A stretch of DNA of 34,645 nucleotides from Candidatus Thiodiazotropha sp. (ex Epidulcina cf. delphinae) (lineage in GTDB: Bacteria; Pseudomonadota; Gammaproteobacteria; Chromatiales; Chromatiaceae), in the NCBI GenBank assembly GCA_025656455.1, contig JAHXHS010000052.1:1-34645 (forward strand), in the 5' to 3' direction. The notes under the pieces were generated by a model that saw only the letters and a program-made list of their open reading frames with translations, had not been told where the DNA came from and searched no databases. Below are positions 1-9,263 of this stretch, in pieces. The stretch's first letter is position 1; each line of letters starts with the position of its first letter. A program made the position numbers and the translations under genes.

Positions 1-3
1 TCT

Positions 4-80
4 AGCCAGCCTTCTCAGAAGGCTGGCTCAATAGCCCCCTTTTAGGGGGCATAAGGCAATTCCGGGTTCTTTGAACCCGG
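4..80 (+). terminator. Three tandem hairpins, probable terminator of a gene left of the window
   Basis: Three perfect inverted repeats follow one another: arms 4-15/17-28 (12 bp), 34-40/44-50 (7 bp, TTT loop) and 62-69/73-80 (8 bp, TTT loop). The last is followed by a T-rich stretch at 84-95. On the plus strand this resembles a multi-hairpin intrinsic terminator for a gene ending before base 1. It also lies downstream of the minus-strand gene ending at 183, so it may act in both directions. Confidence 0.55.
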
Positions 81-128
81 ATGTTTAGTTTTTCCCACCC
101 ACTCGATGTGGTGAAGAACCATATCCTT

Positions 129-157
129 CCTTGGCGATCTTTGCGTCTTTGCGAGAG
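129..157 (+). repeat. Short interspersed repeat, copy 1 (CTTTGCG/CTTGGCG family)
   Basis: A 28-29 bp motif built from CTTGGCG, CTTTGCG and GCGAGAG words. Related copies occur at 30352-30379 (same orientation) and 34584-34611 (opposite orientation). All three are intergenic. The function is unknown; such motifs are usually dispersed genomic repeats. Confidence 0.6.
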
Positions 158-182
158 AAATTGATTCTCTTTTCCATGCGGG

Positions 183-2543
183 TTAGAACTCCATTCGCAA
201 TCCGGCGCTTATGGTATGGCTACTCCAGTCGCTATGGGCGAGAATGGTCCCATAGTCGATAAACCCTACAACCCCGTTCTGGAACTGGGCGGATGTACCG
301 ATTCTCAGGCGCAGATAGTCTCGATCAGGATCGTCTGTCTCAATATTAATGGCGTTGCCGGCCGGATCACTGACAAAGTGCGCAGTGATGATCTGAGCGT
401 CGTCCTCGAACTCATGCAGCCAATCCAGCCGGGCATAGGGAATGAGCACCCCCCAATCCATACCCTGGGTGTACGAGGCCCTGCCGCCCACATTCAGGGT
501 CAGCCAACGCTGATCGGTTTCACCGATGCGGGTGGCCCAACCACCGCCGGGGGCGGTTGGATCGGAAATCTCTTCCGTGAATCCGTCCACATCCGACTTG
601 ATATATTCAACATCGGCGCGGGGCCCGAAGGTCCAGGCGCCACGATTGAAATCATAGCCGGAACCGATGAAGAGGCTGTAGATATCGCCGTCATAGTCGG
701 CTTTGAGGCTCTGGTTGATATTGAGTCCGCCTAACGGGTAGATGATACTGCGCTTCTGATCAAAATCATTTTTCCCGTATGTGGCTGAAAAATCTACGAA
801 ATAGTTCTGTTCACTGTAGTAGGTTCCGTACAGGCTCAGGCTATATCCCTGGGTATCGAGGTCGCCGGCGTTATGCTCCAGCTCGGCATCGGTGTCGATG
901 TAGCCCACGGCGCCGCCAAGGATAAAGTGGTTGGTAATCCTGTAGTCGGCGCCGACGGTAATGCCATAGGTATCAAAATCCACACCTGACTCAAGATCCG
1001 TCTCATCCTTACTGCCGGTTGATATATCACCGGTGATGAATACACCGAGCCTTGACGCCAACAGGGGATTGTCGGCACTCGCGCCGCCACCGTGGCGACC
1101 GCTGTTCTTGTAGGTCTGCGCAAGCAGTTCAATGGGCAGGTTCTGATCATCGATCCGCAGATCGAGGCCTTTGAAGGAGAGGCCTCTAACACCTGAACGC
1201 AGGGCGGAGATCCGTGATCCGAGATTCCTTGTCTGGGCCTCTCCACCCTGACGGGTTGTATTGTTTGCCTTGGTGGCGGATTCAGGCGTTATCTGAAACA
1301 GGGCCATGGTGGTAGCGGCATCACCCTGGTTCGCGGCCCCCACGACCGCATTGCAATCTTCCTGCATGCGCTGTGTGATTCTGCCGCTCAGACAGGCATT
1401 GGCAATGGCTTCACTGGTAGAGATGACATTGGGGTTGTTGCCGGTGAAGGGCCTGAGAAGTGCGGAAATAAGCTCTTCAGTGGGATCCCCGGCGCCTGAC
1501 AGCTGGACGGATGTCGTACCGTTAGCGGTTTCGACAATCAATGCGCCTGTCTGCGAACCCGACGTTTGAGGGGCGAAGGTTACCTCGGCGGTGCAACTGC
1601 CCCCAACCGGGAGTTGCGTGCCACAATCATTGGTTTGCGTGAACTCGCCTTCGGTAGTGATCGATATGGCCTGGAGGGGAGCAGTACCTTGATTTTGCAC
1701 GGTTACCACCTGGGGATCGCTGGTTGTATTGACCGGTATCTGCGGGAAACTCAAACTGCTGGGAGATACGGCAATGACGGCAGTCGTGGCGGTGGCAATG
1801 AGTGGTATCGATTCATTGATAGGCCCGGCAAGGCTGGACCCGCTGATATCAATGGACCCGGTGACTGAACCGGGGGACGAAGGTGTAACGTTGACCTGGA
1901 TGGTGCAACTGCCTCCGGCATCAAGCATCGCCGGACAATCATTGGTTTGTGCAAATGGACTGCTGGCAGTGATAGTGCTGATATCAGCGGGTAAGTTCCC
2001 TGAATTTGTCAACATGACCGGCACCGAATTACTCGAACTATTTACCGGAACAGATCCAAAATCCACTTCTGTGGTATTAGTTGATAACTTGCCTGCCTGG
2101 CCTATGCCGTTAAGCGATACTGAAAAGCTAACGGGCCTGAAAAAGACGGGAGTGGTGGGTACTTGATCGAGGGAAGGGTCGTCTCCGGATATATTCAGGC
2201 TCCCGGTCAGGGGGCCCGATGACTGGGGCGAAAAGGTGACTGTGACACTACAGTTTTGTTGTGGTCCGAGGGTCGATTGGCAGTCTGTAATACTGTTAAA
2301 GTCACCGGTTGTGGTAATCGGGGAAAGTGTGACGGTGAGGTCGATTTCGGTATTTGTGAGGGTTACTGTTCTAGCGCCACTGGTGGAGCCGACTACAACC
2401 TCACCGAAATCGATGGTGCTTGGCGAAATGGTCAACAAGGCAAAGGCACTGTTCGAAAACAGCAGGAATAAGGGGGCTGCCATGCATAAGACAGACTTTA
2501 GGCTTGCCCTGGCCGACTGTGCGGCATTCCAAGTATGAAACAT
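183..2543 (-). CDS. Autotransporter-type outer membrane protein with three choice-of-anchor-D repeats
   Basis: Predicted 786-residue secreted protein. The ATG at 2543 is chosen because a GGGGAGAG ribosome-binding site precedes it and a signal peptide follows directly (hydrophobic core, then NSAFA). Next come three ~100-residue Ig-like choice-of-anchor-D/ASH-type repeats, recognisable by SFPQIPVNTTSDPQVVTVQN-like strands and a conserved FTQTNDC...GGSCT pair of cysteines. A linker and a ~290-residue autotransporter beta-domain follow, ending in the aromatic terminus RMEF. From about RPFTGNNPNVIST onward it is almost identical to the paralogue at 3368-6034, while the repeats differ. It probably displays its repeat stalk on the cell surface. 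No protease or adhesin active site was recognised. Confidence 0.88.
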   Translation of the reverse strand: MFHTWNAAQSARASLKSVLCMAAPLFLLFSNSAFALLTISPSTIDFGEVVVGSTSGARTVTLTNTEIDLTVTLSPITTTGDFNSITDCQSTLGPQQNCSVTVTFSPQSSGPLTGSLNISGDDPSLDQVPTTPVFFRPVSFSVSLNGIGQAGKLSTNTTEVDFGSVPVNSSSNSVPVMLTNSGNLPADISTITASSPFAQTNDCPAMLDAGGSCTIQVNVTPSSPGSVTGSIDISGSSLAGPINESIPLIATATTAVIAVSPSSLSFPQIPVNTTSDPQVVTVQNQGTAPLQAISITTEGEFTQTNDCGTQLPVGGSCTAEVTFAPQTSGSQTGALIVETANGTTSVQLSGAGDPTEELISALLRPFTGNNPNVISTSEAIANACLSGRITQRMQEDCNAVVGAANQGDAATTMALFQITPESATKANNTTRQGGEAQTRNLGSRISALRSGVRGLSFKGLDLRIDDQNLPIELLAQTYKNSGRHGGGASADNPLLASRLGVFITGDISTGSKDETDLESGVDFDTYGITVGADYRITNHFILGGAVGYIDTDAELEHNAGDLDTQGYSLSLYGTYYSEQNYFVDFSATYGKNDFDQKRSIIYPLGGLNINQSLKADYDGDIYSLFIGSGYDFNRGAWTFGPRADVEYIKSDVDGFTEEISDPTAPGGGWATRIGETDQRWLTLNVGGRASYTQGMDWGVLIPYARLDWLHEFEDDAQIITAHFVSDPAGNAINIETDDPDRDYLRLRIGTSAQFQNGVVGFIDYGTILAHSDWSSHTISAGLRMEF

Positions 2544-2856
2544 TTTTCGCTCTCCCCGGTCGTTATATTGTTGTTGTTCGAGCTCTGGCCATTCCCGGCG
2601 AGGCATGCCTTGCACCCCAAGGGCACTTCCTGCGGGGCGTGGCTAACCCCTCCCTGGCTCGCTGAATGTTACAGTATCTATGACAAGGTACACTAGCTCA
2701 AACGATTGTTGATTTCTGAGTATTCTACACGATCCATAGATAACGATAGGGCCTAAACTCAAAGCTATCGACTCTCCCCTCGATTACCCATTCAGGGGTA
2801 GTCGAAATCATTATTATGGCTCTTCAGGAAAATTCGTGGGCAAACTTCCCTGATCC

Positions 2857-2878
2857 CGTCATTCCGGCGGATGCCGGA
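2857..2878 (+). repeat. REP-like repeat (GTCATTCCGGCG family), copy 1
   Basis: CGTCATTCCGGC followed by GATGCCGG forms an imperfect hairpin. It is related to 3107-3134 (inverted) and 27746-27773. This family is very common between genes in proteobacteria. Confidence 0.6.
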
Positions 2879-3106
2879 GAAGTGGTGCATGGATGCACCG
2901 TTTACGGACCTAAGGATGGAATCCAGATGCTCCGTGATTATCGACCGTTTGTCATGCAAAAAAACACTTCTCGTTAGATTAGCTCCGGATACAAATCCCG
3001 CCAGCGTGGGTTCAGCACTTCAATCGTCTTTTCCTTCCATTTCGTTTGCTGGCTAATAGGTACACGCACGGCTGTCGTTCCATACCCCGCCTCCCTGCCA
3101 TATTCT

Positions 3107-3134
3107 CTGGATTCCGGCATTCGCCGGAATGACG
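3107..3134 (-). repeat. REP-like repeat (GTCATTCCGGCG family), copy 2
   Basis: CTGGATTCCGGCATTCGCCGGAATGACG-type copy in the opposite orientation to 2857-2878. It contains the internal palindrome ATTCCGGC/GCCGGAAT. Together the two copies bracket about 280 bp. Confidence 0.6.
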
Positions 3135-3300
3135 TAGTCACACGATATCAATGGGTCTGTTACTCAGGCGGCGTCCTGTATTCAGAACTGGCCCTCGAAA
3201 AAAATGCGCCTAATAAACCCAGTATTATGAATATATTTCAATAGGTTAGTGGTATTTATCATTCAAGGATACCCACGAATTTATCTAACCAAGCATTATT

Positions 3301-3356
3301 ATTAACCCGGCGACCTAATATATCGGGTCGCCGGGTTAATAGGTTGCCGGGTTAAT
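3301..3356. terminator. Strong hairpin downstream of the autotransporter gene
   Basis: Perfect 15-bp stem (3301-3315 with 3326-3340) and a 10-nt loop, followed by a second partial copy of one arm at 3341-3356. It lies 12 bp beyond the stop codon at 3368 on the minus strand. There is no uridine tract, so it may be a transcript-stabilising structure rather than a classical terminator. Confidence 0.5.
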
Positions 3357-3367
3357 ATTTCTTCAGC

Positions 3368-6034
3368 TTAGAACTCCATCCGCAATCCCGCGCTGATTGT
3401 ATGGACGCTCCAGTCGCTTTGGGCAAGGATGGTCCCATAGTCGATAAACCCAACGACCCCGTTCTGGAATTGGGCGGATGTGCCGATTCTCAGGCGCAGG
3501 TAGTCCCGGTCAGGATCGTCCGTCTCTATGTTGATGGCATTGCCGCCCGGATCACTGACAAAGTGCGCAGTGATGATTTGGGCGTCGTCCTTGAATTCAT
3601 GCAGCCAGTCGAGTCGGGCATAGGGGATGAGCACCCCCCAATCCGTGCCATGTGTGTATGAGGCCCGACCGCCAACGTTCAGGGTCAACCAACGTTGATC
3701 GGTTTCACCGATGCGGGTGGCCCAACCGCCGCCGGGGGCGGTCGGATCGGAAGTCTCTTCCGTGAATCCGTCCACGTCCGATTTGATATATTCAAGATCG
3801 GCGCGGGGCCCGAAGGTCCAGGCGCCGCGATTGAAATCGTAGCCGGAGCCGATGAACAGGCTGAACATGTCGCCGTCATAGTCTGCCGTGAGCTCCTGAT
3901 TGACGTCGAGTCCACCCAACTGGTAGATGATGCTGCGCTGCTGATCGAAATCATTCTTTCCGTAGGTGGCTGAGAAGTCTACGAAATAGTTCTGTTCGCT
4001 GTAGTAGGTTCCGTACAGGCTCAGGCTGTATCCCTGGGCGTCGAGATCACCGGCGTTACGCTCCAGCTCGGCCTCAGTGTCGATATAGCCCACGGCGCCA
4101 CCGAGAATGAACTGGTTGGTGATCCGGTAGTCGGCGCCGACGGTAAGGCCGTAGGTGTCAAAATCCAGGCCTGACTCCAGATCCGTCTCATCCTTGCTGC
4201 CGGTCGATATATCACCTGTGATGAAGACGCCGAGCCGCGACGCCAACAGGGGGTTGTCGGCGCTCGCCCCACCGCCGCGACCGCTGTTGTTGTAGGCTTG
4301 TGCGATCAACTCGACAGGCAGGTTCTGCTCATCGATCTGCAGATCGAGGCCCTTGAAAGAGAGGCCTCTGACGCCTGAACGCAGGGCGGAGATGCGTGAT
4401 CCGAGATTCCTTGTCTGGGCCTCGCCACCCTGGCGGGTCGTGTTATTTGCCTTGGTGGCGGATTCAGGGGTTACCTGAAACAGGGCCATGGTGGTGTTGG
4501 CGTCATCCAGGGTAGCGGCCTCCACGACCGCGTTGCAATCTTCCTGCATGCGCTGTGTGATCCTGCCGCTCGGGCATGCCTCGGCAATAACCTCACTGGT
4601 GGAGATCACATTGGGGTTGCCGTTGGTGAAAGGCCTGAGAAGGTCGGCAATCGTGCTCGTCGCGCCGCCTGAGGCTGCAGCAGTACCTGACAGGGGGACC
4701 GTGGTCATGCCGCTATTGGTATCGATGTTCAAGGCGCCTGTCGCTGATCCCTCGGTCTGGGGGGCAAAAACCACCTGGATATCACAATTGCCTCCTGCGG
4801 CAATCTCTGTGCCGCAATCATTGGTTTGGGTGAAATCACCTTCCGTTGTAATAGCGTTGATCAGTAGTGGCGCATTACCCTGATTGGTGACAGTTACGAC
4901 TTGCGGCTGGCTGGATGTGTTGACCGGCGATTCTGTAAAGGCGAGTTGGGTCTCGGATGTGAGCAGGTCTCCTGCGGTGGCTAACACATTGAGCGGGATG
5001 GTATTGGTAAGCGTTTGGCCGCCACTGGAGCTGTTTATCTCCACAGAGCCTGTGATATCGCCCGAGGCTGAAGGCGAAGCGATGACCGAGATGGCACAGC
5101 TCGAATTCGGATCGAGTGTGGTGGGACAATCATTGGTTTGTGTGAAATCACCGGTCGTCGATACCGATAGCGCTTGAAGGGCCAAATTCCCCTGATTGCT
5201 TACGGTTATCGTTTGCGGACTGCTGGTGGAGCCAACAGGCGTATCCGGAAAACTCAGGCTGGTGGGTGAAGCGTTCAGTACGCCAGCCACTGCGGTTGCG
5301 CTGAGAGGCACGCTTTGATTGGTAGCGCCTTGAGGGCCTGTGCCTTGGGCGGTCAATGATCCTGAGAGCGCCCCCAATGAAGCGGGCGTGGCGCTGACCA
5401 TAATGGTGCAGCTGCCGGCGGCGTTGAGAGTGGTCGGGCAATTATTGGTTTGCGAAAAAGGGGCGCTGGTGGCGATTGAGGTGATATTTACCGTTGCGTT
5501 ACCGGCATTGGAGAGGGTGACTGGTACGGAATTGCTGGTAGCGCCTAAGTGTATGGAGCCTAAATCCACCCCGTTGGATTCAAAAAGCAGGTCACCGGTT
5601 TGGCCGGTTCCGGTTAGCGATACCGTTGTTGTAAAAGGGAGAAAACCGGCTCCCAAGACAATTGAATGGTCGTGGCCGGCGATCGTCAGTGTGCCGGCTG
5701 CTGCACCAGCAGAGAGCGGTGAGAATCTTACGTCGATCGTGCAACTGCTGAGTTCATCGAGGATGGCCGGACAGTTATTGGTAATGTTGAAATCGCCGCT
5801 GGCTGTTATAGAGGAAAAATCGATAACGTCCGTGGAGTTGTCGTTATTGAACGTTACTGTGATGACGCCACTGGTGTTGCCGACCCCGATGCCGCCAAAG
5901 TCTGCGCTGCCTGGCGATACGCTGAACACGGCAGAGGCGTTCGCCGAAAAGAGCATCAACATCAGAGTAGAAAAATAGCGCCACGATTTAGAAGCCAGCC
6001 TGATCAGTTGAACGGCTTTACTACAGTGAACCAT
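3368..6034 (-). CDS. Autotransporter-type outer membrane protein with four choice-of-anchor-D repeats
   Basis: 888 residues. The ATG at 6034 has a GGGGAGA site upstream. The N-terminus is a signal peptide (YFSTLMLMLFSANASA). Four ~100-residue choice-of-anchor-D/ASH-like repeats follow, each with the paired-cysteine signature FxxTNxC...GxC. A linker with ISTSEVIAEACPSGRITQR and a C-terminal autotransporter beta-barrel domain ending in F complete the protein. It lies 56 bp behind the caspase-like lipoprotein gene on the same strand, so the two are probably cotranscribed. The C-terminal half nearly matches the 183-2543 paralogue, indicating recent duplication or gene conversion. A structural or adhesive surface role is inferred; nothing in the passenger identifies a ligand. 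Confidence 0.88.
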   Translation of the reverse strand: MVHCSKAVQLIRLASKSWRYFSTLMLMLFSANASAVFSVSPGSADFGGIGVGNTSGVITVTFNNDNSTDVIDFSSITASGDFNITNNCPAILDELSSCTIDVRFSPLSAGAAAGTLTIAGHDHSIVLGAGFLPFTTTVSLTGTGQTGDLLFESNGVDLGSIHLGATSNSVPVTLSNAGNATVNITSIATSAPFSQTNNCPTTLNAAGSCTIMVSATPASLGALSGSLTAQGTGPQGATNQSVPLSATAVAGVLNASPTSLSFPDTPVGSTSSPQTITVSNQGNLALQALSVSTTGDFTQTNDCPTTLDPNSSCAISVIASPSASGDITGSVEINSSSGGQTLTNTIPLNVLATAGDLLTSETQLAFTESPVNTSSQPQVVTVTNQGNAPLLINAITTEGDFTQTNDCGTEIAAGGNCDIQVVFAPQTEGSATGALNIDTNSGMTTVPLSGTAAASGGATSTIADLLRPFTNGNPNVISTSEVIAEACPSGRITQRMQEDCNAVVEAATLDDANTTMALFQVTPESATKANNTTRQGGEAQTRNLGSRISALRSGVRGLSFKGLDLQIDEQNLPVELIAQAYNNSGRGGGASADNPLLASRLGVFITGDISTGSKDETDLESGLDFDTYGLTVGADYRITNQFILGGAVGYIDTEAELERNAGDLDAQGYSLSLYGTYYSEQNYFVDFSATYGKNDFDQQRSIIYQLGGLDVNQELTADYDGDMFSLFIGSGYDFNRGAWTFGPRADLEYIKSDVDGFTEETSDPTAPGGGWATRIGETDQRWLTLNVGGRASYTHGTDWGVLIPYARLDWLHEFKDDAQIITAHFVSDPGGNAINIETDDPDRDYLRLRIGTSAQFQNGVVGFIDYGTILAQSDWSVHTISAGLRMEF

Positions 6035-6090
6035 TGGTTATTCTCCCCGATTTATATGATTTTATTGTTGATTGTCTGCCGGCGGGCAGA

Positions 6091-9000
6091 TCAACCCTGC
6101 GGTACGAAGAAAAACTCACCCGCTTCATGCCCCCCATGCTTGATAGGCGCATACTCCGGGATTTGATCGATACCGAATTTTGAAGCTGTCTGCTGGACCT
6201 CTTTCGCCAGGCCGCGATACAGCTTATAGGCCTCCAGAATGGCCTCATTCTCGGACAGGGTTTTGAGAAAAGAGTTGGCGAATACGGAGTGCTGTCCGCC
6301 TCCCTGGTCGAGTACAGGCTTAAGACCGCCGGATGTCAGTACAGTCCGTGATCGGGTCTTGGCCATGACCTTCAACCATTTTGTCTTAACTTCATCGGAC
6401 ATGCCAGCTTCCAATCGCGCCATGGATGAGCGTGTCAGGGAACCGGAGTAGCAGGAATCCGCCACCACCAGAATATGCTTGGCCGACATCGCATTCAGGA
6501 TATCGGTGATGGCGATATTCGAGATCCAGTTGGCGGTGCTGTTCGGTTCGGCATCCACCGGCAGCCAATAGCCTCGCAGGTTCACCCGGTCCAGCTCTCC
6601 GTGTCCGGCATAGTAGATGAGCAGATTGTCCTGGTCCGTCATCTGTTCCCGCAGTCGGTTGAGCGCTGAGAGCATGTCATAACGGGTGGCGTCGACCAGT
6701 GTGGTCGTTTGAAAGCCGTATTTGTTGCTCAGCAATTCAGCGGTCTTCTGGGCATCGACGCTGGCGCTGACCAGGTTCGGGAAGTGTTTATACTGATTGT
6801 TGCCGATAACCAATGCATGATAGTTGCCGAAGTCCACTTGACCGGCGATTCTCTTTGTCGAGGTCTGGCGCACATCCTGTGATTCGGGTTGCTCTTCCGC
6901 TCTTTTTACATAGCGCAATTTCGGAATCAGCAGAAATTCCAGACTGGTATGCTGCCCCATCTTATCGACAGCGACCATCTTCACCGGCGTCTGCTCCTCT
7001 TCGACGGCGACGTTGGTTGCGAAGATACCCAGTTTATCGGGCTTCTCCGATTTATCGTTGACGGTGAACGAGAGCAGGCCTGCCGGGGCTACGACTTTGC
7101 CGGTTATCAGGCGCTCCTTTGCGGCGGACCTCAAACGGATGCTGGGAATACCCCGGGTGAGGGCTACCGGGGGATCGATGATTTCAATACTCGGGCCCGC
7201 TATCGAAACGGTCTGCTTGCGGGCGCGTAAATCGGCCAGTTGGGTTCTGTATCGCAGGGCTTCAGCCTGATAGCGGTCTAGCTTTATCTGCTGTTTCTGG
7301 ATCTCATCCAGGTAGTTTTGCTCAGCCTGGCGTAGCCGCCTGACCTCCAACTCTTTTCTCGCGGCGGCCGTCTTGGTCGATACCAGCTCTTTCTGTGTCT
7401 GCTTCAGCAACGCCTGCTGATGCGCCAGATCGGGGTTGAGTTTACCGAGCTGTTGTTGATTTTTATCGAGTTGTTGCTGGGTCTCTTGCAGTTTCCGACG
7501 TAGATCCGCGATTTGGCGTTCTCGCTTCGCCACATCTGTCTTCAGCGCCGATTGTTCACGGCTCTTTTCCTGTTCGATACGCTGTAAGCGCTGCTGATAC
7601 TCATGCAACTCTTGTCTGAGTTTGGTGGCTGCCAGGCCCTGTTGACCCATGCTGCTTTCGCGGCTCTCCAAATCGCGCTGTAGACGCACCACTTCCTGTT
7701 CAAGGGTGATGCTGCTATTGGTTGCCTCATGTAGCGATTTCTGCGCCAGTTCCAGTTGTTTACGTTGCTCGGCAAGTACCGGTTGGTTCTTTTCAATCTC
7801 CTGGCCGGCCAGTGAGAGTTCGGTTTGCGCCTGGTCGAGCTTTTGCTTGAGTTGACTCGCCCTGCTGGTCTGGACTTTGAGCTCCTCCTGCAATTGAGCG
7901 TTTTCCTGTGCCGACAAACGCAATGCCTCGCTCATCTTCGACTGTTGCGAGGTGAGAGAGGATTCAAGTGTGACGATCTTACGTTGCTGGGTGAGCACCG
8001 CCTGTTCTTGCTCAGTCAGTTGGGCTTGCAGGGTCGTTAATGCCTTGTCCCTCGAAACCTTGGACAGCTTCTCCCGCCGATTCACTTCCGATTGAAGTGT
8101 GGTGAGTTTTGCCTCCGTCGCGGCCAATGACGTTTTTTCACTCGATAATTGTTGGTTGGTCTCGTCGAGTCGGCGACGCAAGGTTGCTGCCTGTTGGCGT
8201 TGTTGCGCAGTCTCTTGCTGAGACTGTTCGAGTGCGTTGTTCATTTGCGATTGTTGGCCCGCCAGGGCCTTTTCCAAGGCTGCGATCAGATTACGCTGCT
8301 GCCGGGCGCTGTTTTCGCTGATTTCCAGTTTGGATTTGAGGTCTGTCAGCGCCGGTCCGCTGGAGACGGCGCCAGCGACCGGGGAGGGGATGGAACTCTG
8401 GCGGCTCAACGAGCTTCGCAGATTGGTCAGTCTCTGTTCCGCTTCGGTCAGTTTGGAGCGCTCGGACTTCAATTGCCCTTTGGTGCGCTTGAGTTGCCGG
8501 CGCAAATGCTCTGTTTCCGCTTTCTGCTGCTGTCTCTCCTGTTTCAGCAGGCGGAGTTCATTGCGTTCCGCTTTGGAGATCTCGACAGAGGAGGAGAACT
8601 GGAGATTGTCTTGCTCAAGCCCCGATGCCTTACGGTACCAGTTCAGCGCCTGAGCCAGGTCTTTCTCGACCCCCAGTCCCTTTTCGTGGAGAAAGCCCAG
8701 ATTGATGCGCGCCCTGGAATTACCTTGCTCGGCGGCCTTGCCGTACCAGGCTGCCGCAGTGGCGTAGTCGGGTTCGATGCCCAGGCCTTTTTCATAGATC
8801 TCACCCACATAGTTCTGTGCGACGGGATCTCCCTCCTGGGCCTGAGGCAACCAGACATGCAATGAAGTCCGGTAGTCGGCCCGATCGAAGGCGACATACT
8901 CTCCACCGCGAATCTCGCACTCCGAGGCCGTGGTCTTGACCGGCCTTCTCGGCGACATATAGGTCATATTCGAACCGAGTTTGCGCACCTGGCCGGGGAG

Positions 9001-9180
9001 TAGGCAGTCGATAATCAGAAACTTATCCGGATTGCCAGTGCCCGCCGCCTCGGCATCGGCCGGCAAGGTCTTGGTGGTCTGGGATTGACAGCCGGCAAGA
9101 GAGATCAGGGCGGAGAAGAGTGTGCTGACGGCCAGGGTGGGGAGTTTGATACGGGGTTTCGCGGTATGAAGATGTAACAT
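6091..9180 (-). CDS. Caspase-family (peptidase C14) lipoprotein with Sel1 repeats and a long coiled coil
   Basis: 1029 residues. The ATG at 9180 is preferred over an upstream start because a lipoprotein signal follows it directly, with lipobox LAGC (Cys31) and Gln at +2, predicting an outer-membrane lipoprotein facing the periplasm. Two Sel1-like repeats (about 115-185) are followed by ~450 residues of Gln/Glu/Lys-rich coiled coil, then a beta-rich segment. The C-terminal caspase-like domain (about 785-1000) has the catalytic His in YYAGHG (about 860) and Cys in DSCYSG (about 910), so it should be an active cysteine peptidase. It precedes an autotransporter gene by 56 bp, hinting at surface-protein processing or envelope surveillance. 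The substrate is unknown. Confidence 0.9.
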   Translation of the reverse strand: MLHLHTAKPRIKLPTLAVSTLFSALISLAGCQSQTTKTLPADAEAAGTGNPDKFLIIDCLLPGQVRKLGSNMTYMSPRRPVKTTASECEIRGGEYVAFDRADYRTSLHVWLPQAQEGDPVAQNYVGEIYEKGLGIEPDYATAAAWYGKAAEQGNSRARINLGFLHEKGLGVEKDLAQALNWYRKASGLEQDNLQFSSSVEISKAERNELRLLKQERQQQKAETEHLRRQLKRTKGQLKSERSKLTEAEQRLTNLRSSLSRQSSIPSPVAGAVSSGPALTDLKSKLEISENSARQQRNLIAALEKALAGQQSQMNNALEQSQQETAQQRQQAATLRRRLDETNQQLSSEKTSLAATEAKLTTLQSEVNRREKLSKVSRDKALTTLQAQLTEQEQAVLTQQRKIVTLESSLTSQQSKMSEALRLSAQENAQLQEELKVQTSRASQLKQKLDQAQTELSLAGQEIEKNQPVLAEQRKQLELAQKSLHEATNSSITLEQEVVRLQRDLESRESSMGQQGLAATKLRQELHEYQQRLQRIEQEKSREQSALKTDVAKRERQIADLRRKLQETQQQLDKNQQQLGKLNPDLAHQQALLKQTQKELVSTKTAAARKELEVRRLRQAEQNYLDEIQKQQIKLDRYQAEALRYRTQLADLRARKQTVSIAGPSIEIIDPPVALTRGIPSIRLRSAAKERLITGKVVAPAGLLSFTVNDKSEKPDKLGIFATNVAVEEEQTPVKMVAVDKMGQHTSLEFLLIPKLRYVKRAEEQPESQDVRQTSTKRIAGQVDFGNYHALVIGNNQYKHFPNLVSASVDAQKTAELLSNKYGFQTTTLVDATRYDMLSALNRLREQMTDQDNLLIYYAGHGELDRVNLRGYWLPVDAEPNSTANWISNIAITDILNAMSAKHILVVADSCYSGSLTRSSMARLEAGMSDEVKTKWLKVMAKTRSRTVLTSGGLKPVLDQGGGQHSVFANSFLKTLSENEAILEAYKLYRGLAKEVQQTASKFGIDQIPEYAPIKHGGHEAGEFFFVPQG

Positions 9181-9263
9181 GGTATATCCCAATACATATA
9201 TTATTGCCTCTCGAGTAAGGATAGACAATTCGCACCCCCCTGGAAACGCCGCAGACGGTATCT

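Larger units (their letters stand above)
2544..3300. other. Long intergenic region between the autotransporter paralogues
   Basis: About 750 bp with no convincing gene. The part nearest 2543 is the probable promoter/leader of the downstream autotransporter and holds a near-palindrome around 2599-2614. From 2857 to 3134 it holds a segment bounded by two inverted copies of a GTCATTCCGGCG-type repeat. The rest is AT-rich. Small reading frames here lack ribosome-binding sites or recognisable products. Confidence 0.5.

Noticed and set aside
216..734. 172-codon plus-strand frame inside the first autotransporter
   Set aside because: It is the antisense of a strongly conserved beta-barrel region; the same antisense frame appears in the paralogue only because the barrels are alike.
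2544..2700. Possible c-di-GMP riboswitch upstream of the autotransporter gene
   Set aside because: Some CCACGC and TAGCCA words occur, but the GEMM core order and stems are not met.
8149..8865. 238-codon plus-strand frame
   Set aside because: Antisense of the Gln/Glu-rich coiled coil of the caspase-like lipoprotein; its low-complexity composition makes long antisense frames expected.
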